Origin: DASZVB01 sp035545855
GTDB lineage: Bacteria > Myxococcota_A > Polyangia > Polyangiales > Polyangiaceae
DNA length: 64,000 bases
Assembly (NCBI GenBank): GCA_035545855.1
Contig: DASZXK010000145.1
Span: 15,269-79,268, forward strand
Reading direction: 5' to 3'
Shown here: piece by piece, positions 56,766-64,000 of the stretch
How the letters are laid out: each line of letters opens with the position of its first letter
Numbering within the stretch: the first letter of the stretch is position 1
Made by a program: the position numbers and the translations under genes
Notes under the pieces: model-generated
The model's database searches: none
What the model saw: only the letters and a program-made list of their open reading frames with translations
What the model was told of the DNA's origin: nothing

Positions 56766-57782
56766 TCACATGGAGCGCGCGGCGCGGAACTCGCTCGGCG
56801 ACTGCCCGGTCCAGCGCCGGAACGCACGCCCGAACGCTCGCACGTCGGAGAAGCCGAGGAGGAACGCGACCTCGCTCACCGTGGCGCCCGCCGACGTGAG
56901 GTGCCGCTCGGCGAGCTGCTTCCGGAGGTCGTCGACGATCGCGCTGAACGTCGTGCCCTCGTCCTCGAGCCTCCGGCGGAGCGTCGCGACGCCCATGCCG
57001 AGACGTCGAGCGCTCGTGCGCATGCTCGCGGTGCCCGCCCGCAGATCCCCGGCGAGACCGTCGCGAACACGACCCGCGATGCCCTCGCTGTCCTTCAGGC
57101 GGTCGTCGAGGCGGCGGACCTGCAGCTCGAACAGCCCCGCGACGATGGGATTCGCCTGGAGCATGGGGCACTGGAGCCGCGACTTGTGCATCACGATGAC
57201 GTTCTCCGGCGCGTCGAAGGTCACCCGCGTCTCCAGATGCTGCTCGTAGGCGCTCGCGTACGCCGGACGCGGGTGCATGAGCTGCACCTCGACGGGCGGC
57301 ACGTAGATGGCCGTGTTGCGCTTGGAGAACGCTATCGCCATCGCGACGACGTAGTCGTTTCCCGCGGCGGGCATGGGCCGTCCGCGGACGCGCGTCTGCC
57401 AGTAGGCGTGCTCGCCGTTCGTGGTGAGGGTCGAGTCGAGCGCGGAGTCCATGATGCGCTGGTAGCGGGCCATCACGTGCATCGCCTCGCCGAAGTTCTT
57501 CATCGAGCGCGCCGCGTACTCGAGTACGTCGAAGTCCCCCTGCTCCGAGTGCTTCGCCGCGTCGAGTCCGATGGTGGGCATGTCGAACCGCTTCGCGGCT
57601 CGCTCGAGCAGACTCATCGTCGAGTCGTGCGGGAGCCGGAGGTCGGGGTTGCCGAAGTCTGCGAGCGCGACGCCATGCTCCGCCAGGAGCTCGATGCCGC
57701 GCTCGTCTTGCCCGAACAATCGGGCGAACGGCCACAACATCCGGATGGAGACGGTGGCGCCGTTCTCGGCGGACTGGACCAT
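56766..57782 (-). CDS. AraC-family regulator (OruR-like)
   Basis: 338 residues. The N-terminal 200 residues match the arabinose-binding-like domain of the AraC subgroup that includes OruR (FGNPDLRLPHDSTM, FGEAMHVMARYQRIM). The C-terminus has the two helix-turn-helix units (MRTSARRLGMGVATLRRRLED and VSEVAFLLGFSDVRAFGRAFRRWTG). It diverges from the pectin-acetylesterase-like gene and may control it. Confidence 0.92.
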   Translation of the reverse strand: MVQSAENGATVSIRMLWPFARLFGQDERGIELLAEHGVALADFGNPDLRLPHDSTMSLLERAAKRFDMPTIGLDAAKHSEQGDFDVLEYAARSMKNFGEAMHVMARYQRIMDSALDSTLTTNGEHAYWQTRVRGRPMPAAGNDYVVAMAIAFSKRNTAIYVPPVEVQLMHPRPAYASAYEQHLETRVTFDAPENVIVMHKSRLQCPMLQANPIVAGLFELQVRRLDDRLKDSEGIAGRVRDGLAGDLRAGTASMRTSARRLGMGVATLRRRLEDEGTTFSAIVDDLRKQLAERHLTSAGATVSEVAFLLGFSDVRAFGRAFRRWTGQSPSEFRAARSM

Positions 57783-58101
57783 TCTGAGGCCGATGGATGT
57801 TAGCGCGCCGGGAGAGCGTTACCGAGCCCCAATGCCTTCCGATCGAGCCCGGCGGACCGAGCGCTCGGGTTGCGACAAACAGGGCAGCAGGTCAGGATTC
57901 GGGGTGAATCGTTGCGGCGCGGAGAGCAGGTTCGCCCTGGTCATTTAACGATTTGAATTCATTCGTCATTTGGCGCACGGCTGCGCCGAATGCGGCCAAA
58001 GGGCCGGCAGCCACGGCCCCCGCTGGCACGGCGCGGCGCCCCCATCCCGGGGCGGGCCGCGAGGCCGTCCGGCCTCTCATTTTCCCCGACAGAGAATGCC
58101 C
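57783..58101. other. Divergent regulatory region
   Basis: A 319-bp gap. An AT-rich stretch (CATTTAACGATTTGAATTC, around 57942-57962) is a likely promoter. Near the 3' end a hairpin GAGGCCG/CGGCCTC (58061-58076) followed by TCATTTT lies 20 bases before the next start and could act as a terminator-like attenuator. No gene seen. Confidence 0.5.
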
Positions 58102-59691
58102 ATGAACGTCATCCAGAAACTCGAGTTCGCCTCCTTCTTCACCGCACTTCTCGCCCTCCACTGCGCGAACGAAACGATCACCGGCGATGGCCCGGGCAAC
58201 CTCGGGCCGGGCACGGCCGGCGGATTCTCGTTCGGCGGCAACGGGGCAGGCGGCGGCTCCGGCAACGCCCCGGGTGGCGGCGGCTACACGCCGGGCGGCG
58301 GTGGGAGCAATCCGGGAGCGGGGGGCGGCTCCGGCAACGCCCCGGGCGGTGGCGGCTACACGCCGGGCGGCGGCGGCTACTCGCCGGGCGGCGGCGGGAG
58401 CAATCCGGGAAGCGGCGGCGGCGGTGTCGCGGGCGGGAGCGTCGGCGGGAACACGAACTACGTGGTGGACCCGGTCGGCAACGCGAACCGCGCGCCGGGT
58501 TACGTCGATCTCTCTCCGCCGATGGGCGCGCCACTCGACGGCGTCGGGATGACGTTGAACCCGCCCGCGCCGACGGGCTGGGTCTACTACCAGATCGACG
58601 GCTCGAAGTGCCGTGACGGCTCGCCTGCGGGGTTCTTCGTCCACACGGGCACCGTGAACAACCTGATGATCTATCTCGAGGGTGGCGGAGCCTGCAGCAA
58701 CAACGGGTTCTGCAACTTCAACCCCGCGAGCGTGACGTCCGTGCTCGCCGGGGACGGCTCGAGCGTGCTCGGCTCCGCGGCCGGGACCGGTGTCGGCGCG
58801 CGCCCGGCGCCGCAGCCGAACCAGCAGCCCGGCGTCTACACCGATCTGAGCCACACGGCAGCCCCCGCGGGCGTCCTGGACATCTCGAACGCGCAGAACC
58901 CGGTCAAGGACTGGAGCGCCGTGTACGTTCCGTACTGCACCGGGGACGTCCACTACGGAAAGAAGCCGAACGGAACGGTGCCGGGCCTCGCGACGCCGCA
59001 GCAATTCGTCGGCGGAACGAACATGGAGCTCTTCATCGGGCGCATCGTCCCCACGTTCAAGGACAAGGTGCAGAAGGTCGTCCTCACGGGCTCGAGCGCC
59101 GGCGGCTTCGGGACCGCGCTGAACTTCAGCATGGTGCAGGACGCCTTCGGGGACATCCCGGTCATCGCCGTGGACGACTCGGGGCCGCCCTTCGACGACC
59201 AGTACATGCCGGTCTGCATGCAGAAGAAGTGGCGTGAAGCGTGGGGCTTCCAGCTCCCGCCGGATTGCGCGGAGTGCTTCCAGACCAACGGCGGCGGGAT
59301 GCTGCACCTCGCCGACTTCCTCATGAAGAAGCACCCGAAGGCGAACATCGCCATCATCTCCACGTTGCAGGACGAGGTGATCCGGCTCTTTTACTCCGTC
59401 GGCGTGAAGAACTGCACGAGCTACGACACGGCGGATCCGGTCGGCCTCACGATCGGCCAGGTCGCGGATCCGACGGTGATGTTCGCAGCGCAGACCTATC
59501 AGGACGGCCTCATGGACCTGAGGACGAAGTACCAGGCGACGGGCCGTTTCGCGACCTACTACATCCCCGGCCCCACACCGCACCAGCACGTCTTCCGTCC
59601 CGAGTTCTACACGGCGACGGCGGGCGGCGAGACGGAAGCGGCCTGGTTCGGGAAGTTCATCAACGGAACCGTCGAGACCGTCGGGAACTGA
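58102..59691 (+). CDS. Pectin-acetylesterase/Notum-like lipoprotein
   Basis: 529 residues. The signal peptide ends near LALHCA. A Gly-rich linker (about 30-110) contains tandem repeats of GYTPGGGGSNPG type. The hydrolase domain has YLEGGGACSNN, the nucleophile GSSAGGFG (Ser near residue 330), DDSGPPF and the C-terminal His in PGPTPHQHVF, completing a Ser-Asp-His triad. From family knowledge it removes acetyl or acyl groups from a polysaccharide or protein. ATG 58102 is preferred; ATG 58096 adds two residues. Confidence 0.88.
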   Translation: MNVIQKLEFASFFTALLALHCANETITGDGPGNLGPGTAGGFSFGGNGAGGGSGNAPGGGGYTPGGGGSNPGAGGGSGNAPGGGGYTPGGGGYSPGGGGSNPGSGGGGVAGGSVGGNTNYVVDPVGNANRAPGYVDLSPPMGAPLDGVGMTLNPPAPTGWVYYQIDGSKCRDGSPAGFFVHTGTVNNLMIYLEGGGACSNNGFCNFNPASVTSVLAGDGSSVLGSAAGTGVGARPAPQPNQQPGVYTDLSHTAAPAGVLDISNAQNPVKDWSAVYVPYCTGDVHYGKKPNGTVPGLATPQQFVGGTNMELFIGRIVPTFKDKVQKVVLTGSSAGGFGTALNFSMVQDAFGDIPVIAVDDSGPPFDDQYMPVCMQKKWREAWGFQLPPDCAECFQTNGGGMLHLADFLMKKHPKANIAIISTLQDEVIRLFYSVGVKNCTSYDTADPVGLTIGQVADPTVMFAAQTYQDGLMDLRTKYQATGRFATYYIPGPTPHQHVFRPEFYTATAGGETEAAWFGKFINGTVETVGN

Positions 59692-59815
59692 TCTCCCGGA
59701 CGGTTGAGCGACGCGCCGCGGGCGATCCCCGCGGCGCGTTCGCATTTCGACCCTGCGGAAACGCGGACCGTCCGGGCGATTGACTCGGAGGCGGGGTCGC
59801 CTAACGTCCTTCGCC

Positions 59816-60496
59816 ATGATCGAGCTCACTCGCGAAGGTCCCGTGTTCGTCCTCCGCATGAACGGCGGAGAGAACCGCTTCAACGCGGACTTCGTCGCCG
59901 GCATGAACCGCGCTCTGGACGAGGTGGAGGCCGCCCCCGGCCCGTCGGCGCTCGTCACCACGGGAGCCGGCAAGTTCTACTCGAACGGGCTCGACCTCGA
60001 CTGGATCGGGGGCGACGCCTGCACGGACAGGCCGGGCTTCATCCGGAGCGTGCAGAAGCTTCTCGGGAGGCTCCTCGTGTTCCCGCGGCCGACCGTTGCC
60101 GCGGCGAACGGCCACGCCTTCGCCGCGGGCGGCATGCTGCTCCTCGCGCACGACTTTTCCGTGATGAGGCAGGACCGCGGCTTCTTCTGCCTCCCCGAGG
60201 CGGACATCCAGATCCCCTTCACTCCGGGGATGAGCGCGCTCATCGCGGCGAAGGTCCCGCAACCCGCGCTCCACGAGACGTGCACCACGGGCAAGCGCTA
60301 CGGGGGCGACGAGGCCGTCCGCGCCGGGATCGTGTCGCAGGCGGCGTCGGAAGCCGAGGTGCTCTCCGCCGCCGTCGGTCGAGCCGCGGCGCTCGCATCC
60401 AAAGACGCGCGCACGCTGCACCTCATCAAGAAGGGGCTTTACGGCGCCGCGCTCGAGTCCCTCGAGCAAGGCTCCATCGGCGGCGCGTTCGCCTGA
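59816..60496 (+). CDS. Enoyl-CoA hydratase/isomerase-like protein (crotonase fold)
   Basis: 226 residues. Crotonase landmarks are SNGLDLDWIGG and GHAFAAGGMLLLAHDF, which hold the oxyanion hole. The catalytic acid region carries CLPEADIQIPFTPG. It resembles a 2-enoyl-CoA isomerase more than a hydratase because the first catalytic Glu is missing, but this was judged by eye. Start ATG 59816. Its stop is 4 bp from the stop of the next convergent gene. Confidence 0.85.
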   Translation: MIELTREGPVFVLRMNGGENRFNADFVAGMNRALDEVEAAPGPSALVTTGAGKFYSNGLDLDWIGGDACTDRPGFIRSVQKLLGRLLVFPRPTVAAANGHAFAAGGMLLLAHDFSVMRQDRGFFCLPEADIQIPFTPGMSALIAAKVPQPALHETCTTGKRYGGDEAVRAGIVSQAASEAEVLSAAVGRAAALASKDARTLHLIKKGLYGAALESLEQGSIGGAFA

Positions 60497-60500
60497 GCGC

Positions 60501-62372
60501 TCACACGCCGGGCCAGGCGTGTTCTTCGGCGAGCTTCCGCACGAAGCCGCGCGTGCGACGGAGGCGCGCCTCTCGCTCGACGCGCTCCTTCCTGACGTCT
60601 CCCCAGGATTCCAGGTACGCGCCGAGGACCTTCTCGTCGACGTCGTATCGGCGGAGAGCCTCTTCCGTCGCTCCCCGGAGCGCGACCGCGCCGTTGAAGC
60701 CGCCGAACCCCTGAGTCGGCACGAGCACGCCGCCGTCTTGTCGCCCCGTGACGGGCTCCCGGCCGAGGCGGAAGTACTCCGCGGGCTCGCCGAGCTCGTC
60801 GTCGAGCCGACGGAGCGTCGGGACGCCGACGGACTGCTCGCCGAGCAGGTACCGCACGGCCTCGCTCACGGCCTTCAACCCCGTCTCGCCCATCGAGTGA
60901 CCGTCCCCGATGGCCTTGGGCGCGCCGACGGTCATCGACGGAAGGCGCCCGCCGAACCCTTGCATCTCCGCGGCCGCCGAGCGGGCGGCGTGCGCGGCGG
61001 CGAGGTCGGTGCGCGAGTTCGTGCGCGTGCCCGTCGCGTGCGCGACGAGGTGCTCGAAGTCGGCGATGCCGTAGCCGTGGGCGCGCTTCGCCATGTCGAG
61101 CGCGAAGATCGTCGCGTTCTCGCCGCCGAAGCCGACACCGGCGAAGTGCCCCTTGCCGCCCGTCTCCCCGCTCTGGCCCCAGCCGACGATGATGGACGAG
61201 ACGTCCAGCCGGTTTCTGAGCGCGAAGTCGAGCGTCGTCACGAGGAGGCCCGAGCCGGCGTGCCCGACGACGGTTCCCTGCGCGTCCACGTCGAAGGGCG
61301 CGAGGCTGTCGGCGAGGGCCCGTTGCTCCTCCGGGGGGCGCCCGGCGTTCATCGCCGCGAGCTTCTCCCGGCTCATCATGGCGCCGAGCCCGAACGCCTC
61401 CAGGATGCGCCCGTCGGGCTCGAGCGCGGCGTCCGCGGCCGTCCACAGGATGACCTGGGCGCCGACGTGACCCGGATAGCTGCACACGGCCGACGACGCG
61501 GCGTCCGCGAAGGAGACGAGCGCGCTCGCACACGCCGCCGCCGTCACGAGCGGCGCCTGCGGCACGCGCCGGACGGGAGACGCAGCGGAGCGGAGCTCGG
61601 ACAGAAGCTCCGGGTTTCGCCGCACGCGGCTCAGGTTGAACACCGGCGAGAGCATCGTCGAGACGAGCGCCGGGCCGTGCGTGTTCAGCGTCGCCGCGAG
61701 CCGGTAGGCGAGCTTGTCGTTCTTCTTGTCGGGGGTCGTCTCGTGCTTCGGCTGCATGCCGAGACGCATGGCGTCGAAGCTGTCGTGACCCGAGAATGCC
61801 GCCCCCGCCGCGACGCGGAAGCGCTCCGGGTTCGAAAGCATCTTCGAGAGCGGCCCGGGAAGCGCGGCGAGGGCGCCGAGCGCGCCGTAGAGGAAGAGCT
61901 GCGACTGGAGACTCGGCCCGAGGCGCGGATCGTCGTCGAAGAGCCCGAACAGGTCCATCAGCGCCGAGTGACGGATGTCCGAGAAGCCGAGCCCGGCGAG
62001 CCGGCGAAGGCCGCCGCGCTCGAGGTCGTGCGGGAGCGGCGCCGCGACGTCCGTGATCACCTGCGGCGCGAGCCGTTCGCGCGGAAGAGCACGGATCCCC
62101 ATGTCCGCCCGGAGGCGGGCGCCCCACGTCGCCTCGATCTCGGCGACGGCGATGGGCTCTCCGGCGCGGCCGGGCTCGACTCGCACGAAGCGCGGTTCGG
62201 CGGCCGTGCTCCGCGCGACGTCCACCTCCACGAGGCCGGCGTCGAGCGCTGCGAACGCGATCGCGTTCCCGGAGTTCGTGACCAGCGCGCGATGCGTCTC
62301 GGTGCTTCCGACCGCGGACATCGTGCACGCGGTGCCGACGGTGCAAAGAACGGAGCTGGCGGGGAGACGCAT
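60501..62372 (-). CDS. Beta-ketoacyl synthase-like protein
   Basis: 623 residues, longer than a FabF (about 410). The thiolase-fold triad is recognisable: Cys in AACASALVSFADA (near 280), His in VAHATGTRT (near 445) and His in GDGHSMGETG (near 491) with a preceding Lys. The N-terminal part contains an additional 120-150 residues. It is a single protein without acyl carrier or tailoring genes around, so a role in a polyketide cluster is not supported. It could condense or transfer acyl groups in lipid synthesis. Confidence 0.75.
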   Translation of the reverse strand: MRLPASSVLCTVGTACTMSAVGSTETHRALVTNSGNAIAFAALDAGLVEVDVARSTAAEPRFVRVEPGRAGEPIAVAEIEATWGARLRADMGIRALPRERLAPQVITDVAAPLPHDLERGGLRRLAGLGFSDIRHSALMDLFGLFDDDPRLGPSLQSQLFLYGALGALAALPGPLSKMLSNPERFRVAAGAAFSGHDSFDAMRLGMQPKHETTPDKKNDKLAYRLAATLNTHGPALVSTMLSPVFNLSRVRRNPELLSELRSAASPVRRVPQAPLVTAAACASALVSFADAASSAVCSYPGHVGAQVILWTAADAALEPDGRILEAFGLGAMMSREKLAAMNAGRPPEEQRALADSLAPFDVDAQGTVVGHAGSGLLVTTLDFALRNRLDVSSIIVGWGQSGETGGKGHFAGVGFGGENATIFALDMAKRAHGYGIADFEHLVAHATGTRTNSRTDLAAAHAARSAAAEMQGFGGRLPSMTVGAPKAIGDGHSMGETGLKAVSEAVRYLLGEQSVGVPTLRRLDDELGEPAEYFRLGREPVTGRQDGGVLVPTQGFGGFNGAVALRGATEEALRRYDVDEKVLGAYLESWGDVRKERVEREARLRRTRGFVRKLAEEHAWPGV

Positions 62373-62435
62373 CGAACTCCCCCGGACCCTAGCTCACTCC
62401 GCGCCCTGGCTCCATCGAGACGGAAGCGACCCGCC

Positions 62436-63341
62436 TCACGCGCGCGTCTGCATCGAGCCACGCGCGTTTTTCGCCGGGCGTCCGCCTCGACCTCCGGGCT
62501 TGCCGGATGCCCTCGCGCGGTGCTCGGCGGGCCCGTAGCCGAAGTGCTTTTTGAACACCCGGTGGAATTGCGGGTAGCTCCCGAATCCGGCGTCGAGCGC
62601 CGCCTCGAGCAACGACGCCCGCGTACCGTCGCCGTAGACGTCGACGAACCGCTCCAGGGCGACGCGGTTCCGGTAGTCCGTGATGCTGGTCCCGAGCTCC
62701 GCGGAGAAGAGCTTGGACAGATGCGCTTCGCTCATGCCCACGGACCGTGCGAGCGCGCCGAGCGACGGCCGGTCGCCCGCGCGGAGGAGCTCGACGGCTC
62801 GTTCGACGGCGGGGGACAGCGCGGCGAGCTCCGGGCTCTCCCCCGCTCGCAGGAAGAGCGAGAACGCGCGCGCGAGCACGAAGGACAGCGCCGCGTTCCG
62901 GAGCGACGCTGCCTCTCCGCGCTCGTCGTGGATCTCGCGGAGCGTCTGCCGGAGCGAGAGCGCGTCTCGCGCGCGGAGGACGGCGTGACGCTCGCGCGCC
63001 GCGCGCCCGAGGAACAGGTCCTGTCCGTCCCGCGGGAGCACGGCCCGCGCCGCCCGGGAACGCGAGAGGAGCATCCATCGTCGCGCGTCCTTGCTGGTCT
63101 CGATCACGACGTGATCCCGCCTGGGTGGGATGACGAGGAGCGTGCCCGGCCCCGCGAGGAGCCTCCCTTCGGAGAGGAGGAACGTCACCCTCCCGCGCTC
63201 GACGAAATGGATCTCCAGCTCGTCGTGGAAATGGCGCTCGGAGGACGTGAAGCGCCCGCCGGTCACGGCCTGGTCCTCGAGGAGGAGGACCGCGGAGAGC
63301 TCCTCGGGGACCCGCCAGGCGGAGAACGACTGCCGCCGCAT
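62436..63341 (-). CDS. AraC-family transcriptional regulator with cupin-like sensor
   Basis: 301 residues. The N-terminal part resembles a cupin (ERHFHDELEIHFVERGRVTFLL, GTLLVIPPRRDHVV). Two C-terminal helix-turn-helix units are seen (LGALARSVGMSEAHLSKLFS and LLEAALDAGFGSYPQFHRVFKKHFGYGP). ATG 63341 is used; GTG 63344 is an alternative. It diverges from the HD-domain gene at 63429. Confidence 0.9.
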   Translation of the reverse strand: MRRQSFSAWRVPEELSAVLLLEDQAVTGGRFTSSERHFHDELEIHFVERGRVTFLLSEGRLLAGPGTLLVIPPRRDHVVIETSKDARRWMLLSRSRAARAVLPRDGQDLFLGRAARERHAVLRARDALSLRQTLREIHDERGEAASLRNAALSFVLARAFSLFLRAGESPELAALSPAVERAVELLRAGDRPSLGALARSVGMSEAHLSKLFSAELGTSITDYRNRVALERFVDVYGDGTRASLLEAALDAGFGSYPQFHRVFKKHFGYGPAEHRARASGKPGGRGGRPAKNARGSMQTRA

Positions 63342-63428
63342 CACATGAAATGATAACACCGCCGCGCGCGGCGAGAAGCGCCGCCCGCCGCGGGGCGCTA
63401 AGGTCCGGAGGCGAAAGGGAGTGACCCC

Positions 63429-64000
63429 ATGTCGAGTGACCCGAAAGAGAAGACCGCGGCATTCCACCGGATGGTCGACGGCACCCAGGAAGACTGGATG
63501 ATCATCGGGATGAACGCCGTGGAGTTCCAGCGGAAGCTCCCGGACCGCGTCCTCGCACACCTCCGGCTCCTGAACGGGGACTTCGGCGGCTACGCGGTGG
63601 ATCGCCTGGAGCACAGCCTCCAGACGGCGACGCGCGCCCACCGGGACGGCCGGGACGAAGAGTACGTCGTCTGCGCGCTCCTCCACGACATCGGGGACAC
63701 GCTCGGGTCCTTCAACCACTCGGACATCGCGGCCGCGATCTTGAAGCCGTTCGTGAGCGAACAGAACCTCTTCATGGTCGACAAGCACGCCATCTTCCAG
63801 GGCTACTACTTCTTCGAGTACCTCGGGCTCGACAGGAACATGAGGGACCGGTTCAAGAACGACCCCTGGTTTTCGTACGTGGAAGAGTTCTGCGCGCTCT
63901 ACGACCAGACGTCCTTCGACCCGAAGTACGAATCCATGCCGCTCGAAGCGTTCGAGCCGATGGTCCGGAACGTGATGGCGCGGCCCCGTCGCTCCATCTA
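63429..64000 (+). CDS. HD-domain phosphohydrolase-like protein (3' end outside window)
   Basis: The reading frame runs from ATG 63429 off the window end; 190 codons are complete. Metal-binding motifs are a His in RLEHSLQTATRAHRDG, the HD pair in CALLHDIGDT and further His residues in FNHSDIAA and DKHAIFQGYYF. The order H...HD...H fits mixed-valent diiron HD oxygenases such as PhnZ or MIOX relatives as well as ordinary phosphohydrolases. Little of the protein is missing if it has the usual 190-200 residues. Confidence 0.82.
   Translation, partial: MSSDPKEKTAAFHRMVDGTQEDWMIIGMNAVEFQRKLPDRVLAHLRLLNGDFGGYAVDRLEHSLQTATRAHRDGRDEEYVVCALLHDIGDTLGSFNHSDIAAAILKPFVSEQNLFMVDKHAIFQGYYFFEYLGLDRNMRDRFKNDPWFSYVEEFCALYDQTSFDPKYESMPLEAFEPMVRNVMARPRRSI

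Noticed and set aside
60501..62372. Polyketide synthase cluster
   Set aside because: Only one KAS-like protein is present and no acyltransferase, carrier protein or tailoring genes surround it.

Overview
This is a high-GC window whose gene content points to a free-living myxobacterium (Myxococcota, probably Polyangiales/Sorangiineae). That placement is inferred, not measured. It rests on Hanks-type kinases fused to WD40 or cyclic-nucleotide domains, many secreted Gly- or Cys-rich lipoproteins (two vWA proteins, an FG-GAP protein, multihaem cytochromes), a zinc-ribbon/cyclase/AAA/TPR giant regulator and scattered single-copy biosynthetic genes. No rRNA, tRNA, CRISPR array, insertion sequence or prophage was seen.

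Layout. 1-3.3 kb: exported parallel beta-helix protein, MauG-like dihaem peroxidase and dihaem cytochrome, overlapping end to end. 3.4-5.4 kb: MaoC-like hydratase and an NHL/SMP-30-like lipoprotein. 5.5-10.3 kb: a kinase with a C-terminal cNMP-binding domain, divergent from a class III nucleotide cyclase. 10.3-14.9 kb: two repeat types, then a DyP peroxidase with a coupled two-domain membrane partner, divergent from an atypical cytochrome P450. 14.9-19.0 kb: 1347-residue FG-GAP lipoprotein. 19.1-24.0 kb: an internally deleted PIN toxin gene, a trp leader peptide and attenuator, fused trpE(G), acyl-CoA dehydrogenase and an SDR. 24.1-29.3 kb: 60-bp tandem repeat, a wHTH-like protein, two vWA lipoprotein paralogues and a protein with 28 cysteines in one segment. 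29.4-37.1 kb: two more kinases around a hairpin-rich non-coding stretch. 37.1-43.6 kb: asd, a secreted protein plus tetrahaem lipoprotein, PilZ, and a large PD40-like lipoprotein. 43.6-50 kb: second copy of the dispersed repeat, menB, TauE/SafE permease, quinone oxidoreductase, acyl-CoA dehydrogenase and thrC. 50-57.8 kb: CDP-alcohol phosphatidyltransferase, an envelope protein, a TPR protein, hisC and an AraC regulator. 58-64 kb: pectin-acetylesterase-like lipoprotein, crotonase, KAS-like enzyme, AraC regulator and an HD-domain protein cut by the window end.

How the genes work together. Amino-acid genes (trpE(G), asd, thrC, hisC) are scattered rather than clustered. Three acyl-CoA/crotonase units suggest fatty-acid or branched-chain degradation. 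The best-supported regulatory find is a complete transcription attenuator upstream of trpE(G): a 17-residue leader peptide with tandem Trp codons and mutually exclusive RNA hairpins. The most interesting enzyme locus is the DyP / two-domain partner / P450 cluster. Its P450 lacks the usual oxygen-activation motif, which suggests peroxide-based chemistry. A dispersed palindromic repeat sits at two convergent gene ends in the same arrangement and may be a mobile bidirectional terminator.
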